Source: Ipomoea triloba
Lineage: Eukaryota > Streptophyta > Magnoliopsida > Solanales > Convolvulaceae
Direction: 5' to 3'
Length of the DNA: 64,000 bases
Assembly: GCF_003576645.1 (NCBI RefSeq)
Contig: NC_044916.1
Location: 33,270,483 to 33,334,482, forward strand
Part shown: piece by piece, positions 49,031-60,030 of the stretch
Layout: each line of letters opens with the position of its first letter
Numbering within the stretch: position 1 is the stretch's first letter
Made by a program: the position numbers and the translations under genes
The notes under the pieces: generated by a model
What the model was told of the DNA's origin: nothing
The model's input: only the letters and a program-made list of their open reading frames with translations
Databases searched by the model: none

Positions 49031-49162
49031 ATATTTATCAATTTCACAACATACCTTAGGTTTATCATTCTCGAGTGTCAAACCATAAGATATCATTAAC
49101 TAACGCTATCAACACATAGGGGAAATGTAAACAAGGTAAATAGCAAATTAATAAAGAAATTA

Positions 49163-49425
49163 GGCAAAAGGGTCAAATAGGCCCTCAAACATTACCCAAA
49201 AGTGCAATTAGGCCCTCGAACATTCAAAAGGTTCAATTACACACACAAACTTGTCATTTTGGTGCATTTAAACCCATATGATCGGTTGTTCNCCTAGAAC
49301 AACCGGTCATATGGGTTTAAATGCACCAAAGTGATAAGTTTGTGTGTGTAATTGAACCTTTTGAATGTTCGAGGGGCTAATTGCACTTTTGGGTAATGTT
49401 TGAGGGTCTATTTGATCCTTTTCCC
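49163..49425. mobile_element. Near-perfect hairpin MITE with an N at its centre
   Basis: Arms of about 125 bp are almost exact reverse complements. AAGGGTCAAATAGGCCCTCAAA, AGTGCAATTAGGCCCTCGAAC, GTTCAATTACACACACAAACTT and ACCCATATGATCGGTTGTTC all have their partners in reverse order to the right. The single N at 49292 is at the loop, where sequencing through such a hairpin would be expected to fail. The high identity of the arms suggests a young insertion. Confidence 0.9.
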
Positions 49426-49711
49426 AATAAATTATATTTGTACCGTGAAAAAAGTGCGCACACACACACACAACAAAAAAAGAGAGTACAATCTATAAAA
49501 ATAAACAATTATATCAACATTCAATGTGTGATTAAATTTATGATAAATAAATTTTACATAAAGATCAATATTTCTTTGTTAACCTAACAATATAGCTTGT
49601 ATGAGTTTGATTGCATACCATAGATTTTTTTTTTCATTATCAACTGTCAAGCCCTAAGATGTCGTGTAAACAAGGTAAAGGGCAAATTCATAAGGAAATT
49701 ATGCTTGTTAA

Positions 49712-49748
49712 CAAAAAAAAAAAAAAAAAAAAAAANTTAAAAAAAAAA

Positions 49749-49780
<32 letters not shown>
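49712..49780 (+). repeat. Poly-A tract with an N, then (CA)n
   Basis: Two long A runs separated by NTTA (N at 49736) and followed by ACACACACAC. The exact length is unreliable. Confidence 0.9.
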
Positions 49781-50394
49781 TTTACAATCTATCACAACAA
49801 ATAATTATACCATCACTTAACAATTAACATAGGCTTAAATTTATGATAAATACATTTTACCTGAAGATCAACACTTCTTTGTTAGCTCGGCAATATAGTT
49901 TGAATGAGTTCGATTGCAAACCATAGATTTCTCATTCTTGAGTGTCAAAAACCCTAAAATGTCGTTAAGTTGGCATCAGAAAAGGTTAAATGTAAATTGA
50001 AAATTCATCAAGATTTATATTTGTACCAAAAAAATGAAAAAAAAAAGAAAAAGAAAAAGAACACACACACAAACACCCAAAAAAAGTTATACAATCTATC
50101 AACACAGACAATTATACCAGCATTCAACATATGATTAAATTTATGATAAGTAAATTTTACCTAAAGATCAACATTTCTTTGTTAACTCGATAACATAGCC
50201 TGGATAAGTTCAATTGCATACCATGGATTTCTCATTCTCAAGTGTCAACTCCTAAGATGCTCTGTAAACAAGGTAAAATGGCAAATTCGCTAATAAATTA
50301 TGTCTGAAAAAAAACCCTCCCCCCCCCAACACACACACTATAAAATCTATACTCGGTTTGAAGTTGTTATTTAAAATTTAAAAAAAAAAAAAAA

Positions 50395-51042
50395 ACTTCA
50401 GGGTGTGTTGCAAGATGTTGATTATGCTTTTTGGACCAGGATATGGAAGTTCAAGTTGCCTCATAAGGTGAAAACTTTCTCCTGCCAGACATGTACAAAC
50501 TCACTACCTACCTATGATCTTTTGAGATTAAAGCACGTTCCCATTCTAGAGTTCTATCAAATGTGTAACAGTGGTGTTGAGTCGGCTTACCATATCTTTG
50601 TTCACTGTGGGCTAGCTACTTAGCAAGATTATGTTGGGATATAGTTTGGGGTGGGGAGGGGTATCTTTTGGGAACTGCAATTCTTTTCTCGATTGGGTTG
50701 TGTTGAATTTTAAGGTGCTTGATGAAGATGTTCATAACTGGTTTGTTATGGTTTATTGGAAGTTTTGGGAAGCTAGAAACAAGAAAATCTGGAATCATAG
50801 AGTCGTTCCGCACACTATATATAGTTGTTGATGAGACTATAGACTTTCTTCACAGTTAGTATGCAATTAACCAAGGGAATCCATATGCTAATCTAAATGG
50901 AGAACGGGTTGAGAAATAGACCAGACTTCCTAGTGGGTGGATGAAATTGAATGTGGATGCAACCTCAGGCAACACTAGCATAAACATGGGCCTTGGTTGT
51001 GTTATCAGGGTTTTCAATGGGGATTTTATTACAGCAAAGGAA
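50395..51042 (+). mobile_element. LINE 3' fragment (zf-RVT and start of RNase H), degraded
   Basis: Successive frames give FWTRIWKFKLPHKVKTFSCQ, LRLKHVPI...YQMCNSGVESAYHIFVHC (the zf-RVT zinc-binding block), then FVMVYWKFWEARNKKIWNH. Further on come WMKLNVDATSG and GLGCVIRVFNGDFITAKEFE, the start of the LINE-type RNase H domain. Frameshifts and stops separate the pieces. The RNase H part is cut at 51043 by a MITE. Confidence 0.8.
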
Positions 51043-51303
51043 TTTGAGTTAATACCCGATTTGGTCCCTCGACTATTAGGATTTCACCAATTTGGTTATC
51101 GGCTTCCAAATATGCTCAATTTTATCAACAACTATGCAATTGTTAACCCAATTTATCATAATCATGACTATTTTGGTTTGAACAAAAGGGCTATTTTAGG
51201 TAATAATTGTCAAATTAAGGATGAAATTGAGCAAATTTGGAAGTCTATGACTAAAGGGGTGAAATCATAATAGTCGATGGACCAAATCGGGTATTAACTC
51301 AAA
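51043..51303. mobile_element. MITE with ~45-bp terminal inverted repeats, nested in the LINE
   Basis: The left end TTTGAGTTAATACCCGATTT continues GGTCCCTCGACTATTAGGATTTCACC. It is repeated in reverse at the right end with about two mismatches over 45 bases. The 261-bp element has no coding function. It interrupts the RNase H reading of the LINE fragment, so it is the younger insertion. Confidence 0.9.
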
Positions 51304-52560
51304 TGAAGTTTATTGGGATGACTTATTTAAATCAGGTGAAGCAGAAGCTATTAGTATAACATCATATTCATCACGTGCGATTTGTGTGCACGTGAAAAAC
51401 ATGCACCACGCTAGGCGATTTGAGAGATAGTCAAATTTATGCGTTCTTTTTATTTAACCTTCAATAAGACAATAAATCGCTTTCACTTGGAGTCAAACTT
51501 ATAACCTTATGATTACGAAATCAACATATGAATCAACTTGACTAGAGTTACCCCACATACTTGCTCATACAACCCACTTTTTGTCGTATATAGTCATTAC
51601 TCATTAGATCAGATACTTGCATATCCCCTCATTATTACAACTACATTTCTTATTATTATGGCATATTTGGTTCATTGGAAATTTTTAACCTCAAATATGA
51701 GTAAAAACATATGTCTCCTTGTTTGGTTGATGGGATAATTTACTGGAAAATGAACTTTTCAAATTTAAGAAAATGAATTTCGAATATCTAGTTTTGGTTA
51801 ATAGAAATTTATTTGCCTTTATTTTTTTTTTCCTTCTCAATTTTGAGGAAAAACATAATTTACCTTGTTTGATTGACATGGTTTATTCAATAGAAAATAA
51901 ATTCCTCAAATTTGAGGAAAAAGAATTTATTGCTCTCATTTGCCATTTTATTTCACACATATTTTGAGAGAAAATATACAAAATAAATTCATATATTACC
52001 CCACATATCTTTGCTATGTAAAACATTTTAGTCTTGATACTAATTATTTCTAACAACTTATTTCTTACAAAATAAACAACTGAATCAATATTTCAAGTAA
52101 TTTATTTTACATGTAATTTAAATTCAATTCATTCTCAGTTATTTTTCACAAATTAAACGGGACAGTAGTTTCATTGCGTATTTTATTCCCCACAAAACAA
52201 ACAATAAAATCAACATTTCAATAATTCATTTTCTACAAAATTTGAATTCAATTTATCCTCAATTTTTTTCCATGAATCAAGCAAAATGTTACTGATGTAC
52301 CCTATCAGTCAGTCTATCACAACCTACTTATAGCACTACTAACACACCATCACTATTTGATATTATTGACATTTGTATTCTTTTATGAATAAACAAATTG
52401 AAATTTAAATAACCTTAGCTTATATTATTACGTTAAAAAATAATTGAAGTTAATATACTTTAATAGTTTCTTTTTTGTGATAAACAAAAACTTAGTAACA
52501 AAATAGAGATTTATATGATACTATAACTGTACTTGCTATTAGGTTATGGCTTGGCTTTTA
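51304..52560. other. AT-rich intergenic DNA
   Basis: Contains repeated phrases such as TTTGAGGAAAAA(C/G)A and TTGATTGACATGG/TTGGTTGATGGG near 51715-51930, suggesting an old local duplication. Another pair resembling ACAAA(A/T)TAAACAA..AATCAATATTTCAA(G)TAA lies near 52070 and 52195. No gene was seen. Confidence 0.5.
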
Positions 52561-53036
52561 CACTACAAGAAAAATAAAATTTACTTACATAAAAGTTTGT
52601 AGGTAAATTATTAAAATATGTAGATGTTTAACTTGTACTTATTTAATTTGTTGCTAAATTTTGTATGTATTTTGTCCTCTTTTTTTTTTTTTTTTTTTTT
52701 ATAATTACGATTTACACTTTTATTATTTAAATAAAGTTGTAGAGTATAGAGTATAATTTAAAGAGATTTATAAATAAAGGAGTGAGTTGCAACAACTTAA
52801 TTGTTATGCTATTTTTTTTTGAGAAAATTGTTATGCTATTAATCAATTGATCAATTATAGAATATGAGATACGCAATTAGATTCTAAGAGTTCAAGAAGT
52901 GTGTAAAGATGGGTGAGCATCATCTCTCTAAAACACCTCTTCTTTATTTATGTGACATGCACATATAATCGTTGCTTGGATCATGATGGAGCATTCAACC
53001 GGGATGTTATCACAACATCCCATTGCTTGTAGTGGT
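52561..53036. mobile_element. Possible CACTA-type non-autonomous element
   Basis: CACTACAAGAAAAA at 52565 and CTTGTAGTG near 53028 are inverted and match the well-known plant CACTA terminus (CACTACAAGAAA). The span is about 470 bp. The 3-bp target duplication is not clear (TTA versus GTA), so the pairing of ends is uncertain. Confidence 0.45.
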
Positions 53037-53179
53037 AATCTTGTAGATGTTGCTAGAATGCCTCATGCATAACAAGTCACAATGAGTAATTTTGACTAGA
53101 TTAATATCTCATTCTTGTTTTCCTCAAAAAAGTTAAAAAATAAATCTCATTCTTAATTATGTTTTGTGGGGTCAGGAAA

Positions 53180-53640
53180 GTTAAATTGAATTGATATAAT
53201 TGTTTCCGTTCAAGTTTAATTGTATGGTCAAAAGTTTTAAATTAGGTTGATATAATTAATTCGGTTAAAGTTTAAATGGTATCGTGGATAGTTTTAAATC
53301 GAATTGGTATAAATGCATCCGTTAAAGTTTGATGGGTGAAAATAATGAAGAGTTTTATACTGTATTGATATAAATGTTTCCGTTAAAGTATGTTTCTGTT
53401 AAAGTTTAAGGGTATAGTGGCGAGATTTAAATTGAATTGGTGTAAATGCTTCCGCTAAAGTTTCATGGAAAATGGAAATAATGAAGGTATTTATATGAAT
53501 TAGTGTAAATGTTTTCGTTAAAGTTTACGAGCCGGATATAGTGGCGAGCTTTAAATGGTTCCGTTAAAGTTTAAGGTATAGTGGAGAACTTTAAATTGAA
53601 TTGGTGTAATTACATCATTACAATTTTTGGGTAAGGACAT
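53180..53640 (+). repeat. Diverged minisatellite, ~60-80-bp units
   Basis: The phrase 'TTTAAATTGAATTGGT(A/G)TAAATG(C/T)(A/T)TCCGTTAAAGTTTAAGGGTATAGTGG(C/A)GA' recurs with many changes about seven times (near 53182, 53240, 53296, 53352, 53428, 53495 and 53585). No reading frame persists across it. Confidence 0.75.
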
Positions 53641-54772
53641 TGAATCGAACCAATGCCATCATTTGTTCGATTCCCTGAATTATGGTGTATTTTCAGGGAT
53701 ATTAAAAACTTTTTGAACTTTAAAGAAATAATTCACCTAAATTATGTGGATTTATTGAATAATTATGTTAATGCAAATCGTTAGTCATTAACTATTGATG
53801 TCAAGTGGATAGAAATTTCACTCCCTTAATTATTTTGTAGTATAAACTAAACAAGTTATGGATTTAAAAGTTGTGATTTACACAAATTAAATGCTTACCT
53901 ATATCGTCTAACTTTCTACCCACACAATGATAGTTTTGGTATTTAATACACTTAACTATTTCTGATTATGCTAAAATAACTAATGACTCTGTAGTATGAT
54001 AATGTCCCGATTATAATTTTAAATGAGTGGTCGTAGGTTCAAACCTTATGGTGGAGGCTTAGATTCTTTGAACCAAAAATATTTAAAAAAGTACATATAA
54101 CATATATTACCTTGTAAAGAATTATAAATATATTAAAAAAACAACTAATGCCAGTTCGACTATAGTTATTAGAATTATAATACATGTACTCTTAAATTTT
54201 ACTTCTTAACCTTTATATTTTCAAAAAAAAAATAAAAAATTATAATGTGACAGACACTGATAAGCTACTTTTTTTTTATGTGGGTCCTAATACAAATGTC
54301 TGCATCAAGATTTTGTGTGTGAAAGTAAAAAATAAAAATACATATAATATTTTCCTAGTTATTATTGGCTTGACCCATATTAGCCCAACGCATGTAGTCT
54401 ATTTACCTCTTAAATATTTAAATTTTAATTTCTTTTTTAATAATTAAAGGTGCCAAAACTGGCCCAACATGATGGGTTGTGCCCGTTTAGTCCGTTTTCA
54501 TACGAGCTAGATTAGAGGTTTCTTAAATTAGTTCATTTCAGGCACGACCCGTCTAACCAATTGGGTGACAAGTTATACGAGTTAGCTTGTGTAATCCATG
54601 GGCCAACTCATATAACCCACCACCCTATCCCCGAATTTGTTTAAATATATATTTGGGGTTTGAATTATTGTTCAAAAATAATATTTATTACTACATGAGT
54701 CAAACTCTTAACTTTTATGTCAACCTAACACTATTTAAACAAACTATACTAAAGATACTTGTTGACTTTTTC

Positions 54773-54776
<4 letters not shown>

Positions 54777-54825
<49 letters not shown>

Positions 54826-54830
54826 TATAT
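54777..54830 (+). repeat. (AT)n microsatellite
   Basis: About 25 AT units directly left of the palindromic element at 54841. Confidence 0.95.
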
Positions 54831-54840
54831 AGAAGGGTTT

Positions 54841-55581
54841 AGGTGCGGGAAAAGGTTCCCGTGCGGTTGTGCGATGATCTATTCTTTTTTTTTTGTTTGT
54901 TTTTGTTTTAAATAAATTTAAACTAATGGACCTTGAGTTTATAATTTACGCACCTTAAGCTGAATTCACATAAATATGGCTTTGCATATAAAATATTATA
55001 AAGAATATTGTTTGTGTTAAGAACTAAGAAGGAAAACAACGCACCTTAAGAATGGAAATAATGCATCTTAAAAAGGAAAATCACGTACTTAAAGCCTTAG
55101 GTCGATGCACCTTAAGTTTTAACAACTGACACATCTTAAGTACACAAACCACGCACCTTGATAAGGAAAATCACGCACATTAAGAAAGAAAACCACGCAT
55201 CTAAAGCTTTAGACCAACACACTTAAGTTTTAACAACTAAGCACACCTTAAGCTCAAAATCACGCACCTTAAGCACAAAAATCACGCACCTAAAGTTTTA
55301 GTGTTGAAACTTAAGGTAAGTGAACCTAAAGCTTAAGGTACGCAGTTTTCATTGTTACGGTGCGTGAGTTGTTAAAACTTAAGGTGCGTCATTTTAAAAT
55401 CTTAGGTGCATGATTTGTGTTCTTAAGGTGCGTCGACCTAAAGTTTTAGGTGTGCGTGTTTTGTGTTTTTAAGATGCTTTGTTTGTGTGCTTAAGGTGCG
55501 TGATTTGTATACTTAAGGTGCGCCATTGTAATGTTTAAGGTGCGTAGTCGCACAACCGCACGGGAAACCTCCCTCGCACCT
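54841..55581. repeat. Large palindromic element of opposed GCACCTTAAG repeats
   Basis: Terminal repeats AGGTGCGGGAAAAGGTTCCC and GTGCGGTTGTGCGA (left) are mirrored at 55548-55581 (TCGCACAACCGCACGGGAAA, then CCTCGCACCT). Inside, about thirteen degenerate units in one sense (ACGCACCTTAAG-like) fill 54945-55295. Then about eleven in the opposite sense (CTTAAGGTGCGT-like) fill 55305-55545, spaced roughly 20-35 bases apart. AACCACGCA, TTTTAACAACT and AAGGAAAATCACGCAC phrases lie between them. There is no coding capacity. The structure is that of a foldback element with internal subterminal-type repeats. Confidence 0.85.
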
Positions 55582-55996
55582 GAGCTCTTCCAGAAATCAT
55601 TTTTTTAATTTTCAAACACACCCTAAATACCAAGTAAGGATGTGTCTGGTTTATGAAATTAGACACAAAAAATAAAAATGAAGGGCATAGGCATTGTTTA
55701 ATTCCATTTCAATTATAATTCTCATGTTGGAACAAAAGACACTCTGAAATTTATACAACCTACTAAAAACAGCATTTCAGAAGAACAAATCCTAACGAGC
55801 TAAACGTCCGTCAGTTAATTAAAACCCGACCCGTTTATCACACCAGAGGCGACAGCCAATACCGTCATACCATCGCTCTCTCGCCGAGCTCCGGCTAAGG
55901 CAAAGAAGAAGAAGAAGATTTTAGAGAAGCGCTCTTAACATAGACGTCATCCGCCAGCTTCGCTCACACAAGCCTTAACTGATCAAGCCTCCACTC
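55582..55996 (+). promoter_or_regulatory. Promoter and 5' UTR region of TASH3
   Basis: Directly upstream of the ATG at 55997. The last roughly 150 bases are GC-richer, with CGCTCTCTCGCC and AGAAGAAGAAGAAG. No TATA box was identified. Confidence 0.4.
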
Positions 55997-58900
55997 ATGG
56001 CGGTAACTCTTACAGTCTTACTACTATGCAGTTCTCGGGATCTCTCTCCAAATAATTCATAGCCGAATCTCTAATTTTCCTGCCAAATTACGAATATATA
56101 CTTATTTTTGTTTTGTTTTCTCGTGTTAGGAGTCATCGGGGACTACATTGATGGATCTGATCACGTCGGACCCGTCGTCGACCCAGTCTTCATCGAAGTC
56201 GACGGCTTCCGCAGCTCCCGCCGCTACTTTACCACATCAGACGGCGGCTGCGGCTACAGCGTCCACGGATCGGAAGAAGAAAGGGATGCTGATGCAGATC
56301 CAAAGCGATACTATCTCCGCTGCTAAGGCTGCTCTCAACCCGGTCCGCATGCCTCAGAGGCAAAAGAAGAAGGTACTTCTACTTCCTTTCTCAATGAAAA
56401 AAAAGAAACTAACATGTTTTTTTAGTGATGTAGAATGAATTCAACTATCTCTCACACACATATATGTAGAATTGTAATTATATTATCAAGTGAGGCCTTT
56501 GCAAATGGATCAGAATTAAAATCTTCCAATGCAGTCAACAGTTGTACACTGGCTCAAGTATTGAAATTGAAATGGATACATAAATGGTAATTCGTTTTTT
56601 TTTTTTTGAAGAAAATATTCATTGAAACACTAGGCATTATCAGCCACCATTACATAAAGCAAAGAAGGGAATTGAATGGAATTCCACTCGAAACAACCTG
56701 GCCTAGAAATGACATCTCTAGCAAGAAGATGAGCTGCCATATTCGCAGATTGTTTGGCGAATAAAAAGCTAACATTAACAAAAGACTTAGTTATTTCTTT
56801 AATGTCTTTAATAATAAGATCAAAAGAGGAAAAATTAACATCAGTTTTTAAGCCCTCAACCACAATTTTTGCATCTGTTTCAACCTGTATTCGACCAAAC
56901 TGCTTCCCTTTTAACCAACTTAGGGCCTCCCTCATGCTTACTCAGAGTTCTATATGATTGACACAATGAGCTAAACTTTCTATCAGTCCATCCTAAAGTT
57001 CAAAACCATTTACCTTTAATTTGACATTCTTCCTTAGTAAATAGTAATTGTCTATAATTAAGAACTAATTTTTAAGATTTGTCTTTGAATCATTGAGTTT
57101 TTGCCTACCTGAAAGTCTATTGTTTGATGCAAGAGGGCTAACAATTACTAACAGACTAAAGTACCTACCTGCTATGCAACACGTCAACTATTCACAAAAA
57201 AAGAAAATAGTTTAATCCCTTTCTTTCTCTACCCTAGGATTATGCTATTCACTTTTTATATTTTCTTTTTATATCATGGAATGTCTCCACTAATGCTCTG
57301 CCATTCACCTTATGTATTTTTATCATGGAGTGGAGTGTAAATTAAAAGGGAACTGCGACATTTCCAATTTTAGTATCAACTTAAAACAAATTATGTTTAC
57401 ATTCTATTATTATTATTGTTATTATTATTAGCAGTAGTAGTATTTGGTATTTTGATAATTTCTCTTTAGAACCATGAAAATTAATTGATAATATTAGGAC
57501 TTCAGTTTTTCAATGTTCTTTTAACCATCACTTTTATAAGCAGGTAGTTGTAAGTAAATCATCAAAATGTGCTTTTAATACAGAGCATGGTAAATCTACT
57601 GTGCTTTTAATACAGAGCATGGTAAAAGTTAATGCATATAATCCAGCCAGTAAAATTGTATTGTGCATCTTTAAGTTGCTGCTTGCAGTTTACTGATGTC
57701 ATTTGTTTCTACCTCCCATCTATCAGGCAGTTTCATATGCACAACTTGCAAGGAGCATCCATGAGCTAGCAGCCACATCTGATCAAGTACTTTGGCTTTC
57801 ACCACATTCTCTTCCATGCTCTCTGTAATTTGATTTGCTATATTCAAGTCTTTCGTTGCTCTGCAATTGTTTTTAGAAAAGCTCCCAGCGGCAGTTAGTT
57901 CAGCATGTCTTCCCAAAGCTTGCCGTGTACAATTCTGTGGACCCATCAATAGCACCATCTCTTCTTATGGTATGATTCTTGTGGCCTTTTTGCCAATATT
58001 GATTGACTTGTCCGTGGAACAATTAAAAAAGATGAGAAATGGATAGCATAGGAGCTTTGTGGAATTATTTTTGATAATTTATTTCATACATTGGGACATA
58101 CTACATTACTACCACAATATAGACTTTGACAGAATAATCTTTGAAAATTCTTGTGATAAAATTTTGCTTGATTGACACTTTCTTTTATCTTTGAAATCTG
58201 TAGCTTGGTCAGCAGTGTGAGGATCGGACAGTTCTACGATATGTTTATTATTACCTTGCCAGAATTCTTTCAGATGGTGGTTCACAAGGTCTGAGTCCTG
58301 GTGGTGGGATACCTACCCCAAATTGGGATGCCTTGGCTGACATTGATGTTGTTGGAGGGGTAACAAGAGCTGATGTTGTGCCAAGAATTGTAGACAGGCT
58401 AACCTCAGAGGCCTTGAATGAAGATGTTGAGTGTAAAGTGTCTTGACTTATCTTTTTCTGCTTCAATTCTATGACTTATCTTTTTCTGCTTCAATTCTAT
58501 GTTTCTTGACTTTCTTTTTGTCTGCACATGCTTCTTTGAGAAATTATTAGTGACAGATGAACAAATGAGAATAAAGTTCCATGATCACGTGCTTTCTGGC
58601 ATGTTAGATACTCAGATCTATGTCCAAATAACCTTCTTTTGATATGACTCTTCATTTGTTTGTGCATGGTTATAAAGGATCGGTTCTGGATCTGCTGGAT
58701 ATGCAGTATCCTACTTGGACTTCATTTTAAGAGGCAGGAGTTTATAGTTGTCACCAACTATAATTAATAAGCTAGATATCCAGTTTTGCACTTTTTAATT
58801 AATCATTTGTTTATCCATTAAGCTTTTTTACCTGTCCTTTTCCTTCCTGGCAACTGGATACAGAACTCTTGTTATTGAGCTTTTCAATTGATGTGTTCTT

Positions 58901-59952
58901 TCTCATATCTTCAACACGGTATAGTTAAGTTCTTAAGAAATTCAATCCTAATTGACCAACTGATGAAGATTTGAGATAATTTTTTTCATTTAGAAAACTG
59001 TGTTAAAGAAGCTGTTACTAGCACCACCGTAGTAACACGATAAAGTTATTAGTGCAGATTGAAAGTTTTGGTTTCTATAATTCTATCTAGTAATTTTTGT
59101 TTGCATAATCAACATAGACTTCCTAAGATTTTTGAATCACTTCCTGGATCTTCTCAGGCTAGGTGTTCATGATAGATGTGGAAATCCATATCTATCTGGT
59201 TTTCTATGATGCTGTGTATGGTTTTCAATAAGTACTTTGATTGACTATGTGTACTTGGGTTACATCCCCCATTCTGGTGATTCAACAAAATTCTTACCTG
59301 TGATTGACTTTTCTTGTAATGTTTCTGTTATTTCAACATTCTCTTTTCTCACAAAGGGAATTTGTGGCTTTTTATTTAAAGTAAAATGCTGATGATGATT
59401 TGCTGTCTTTTCCTCTTTGAAGTTCATGCACGACGACTTCAAGCTCTAAAGGCTCTTACTTATGCACCTTCTAGCAGCTCGGAGATCTTATCAAAGTTGT
59501 ATGAAATTGTCTTCAGCATCTTAGACAAGGTTTGTCCCTATACAGAATAATATTGCATTTATGCTAGTAGGTGAATGCTTTACATCAGGATCTCGACACA
59601 TGATGGGTCTGCTTGTTTTTTAAAGTTTTTTGACACCTACTTCCTTGAGTACACAAGGTTTGTTGCCTTTTGAACTGTTTATGTATTATTTGTATTCAAT
59701 TATTTTTTTTGGGTGGCAACAAATAGACTTTTTCTTTTACTTCAGTTGTTCAAAATTCTCAATGTAAAATTCAGTTAATTTTGTGATGTAATTGCACACT
59801 AGTATGTGTGGGTCAATTATTTTCCACGTATTAAAGAAGTGGTTTGCACTCTCAGGTTGCTGATACACCACACAAACGCAAAAAGGGAATTTTTGGTGCT
59901 AAAGGAGGGGATAAAGAGGTAATCTGCCAAATGTTATGAACCTCTTATATTG

Positions 59953-60030
<78 letters not shown>

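Larger units (their letters stand above)
49035..50390 (+). repeat. Tandem array of about four ~300-bp units, split by a MITE
   Basis: Each unit contains, in order: TTCTCATTCT(T/C)(G/A)AGTGTCAA..CC(C)TAA(G/A)AT, GTAAACAAGGTAAA..GCAAATT, an A-rich/ACACAC tract, TACAATCTAT, TTAAATTTATGATAA(A/G)TA, TTTTAC(A/C)T(A/G)AAGATCAA, TTCTTTGTTA(A/G)C and TTGCA(T/A)ACCAT(A/G)GATTT. Units start near 49060, 49640, 49930 and 50230. The first is longer because the 49163-49425 MITE is inserted in it, and the last is incomplete. The homopolymer and CA tract recur at the same place in every unit, so they were copied with it. Confidence 0.8.
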
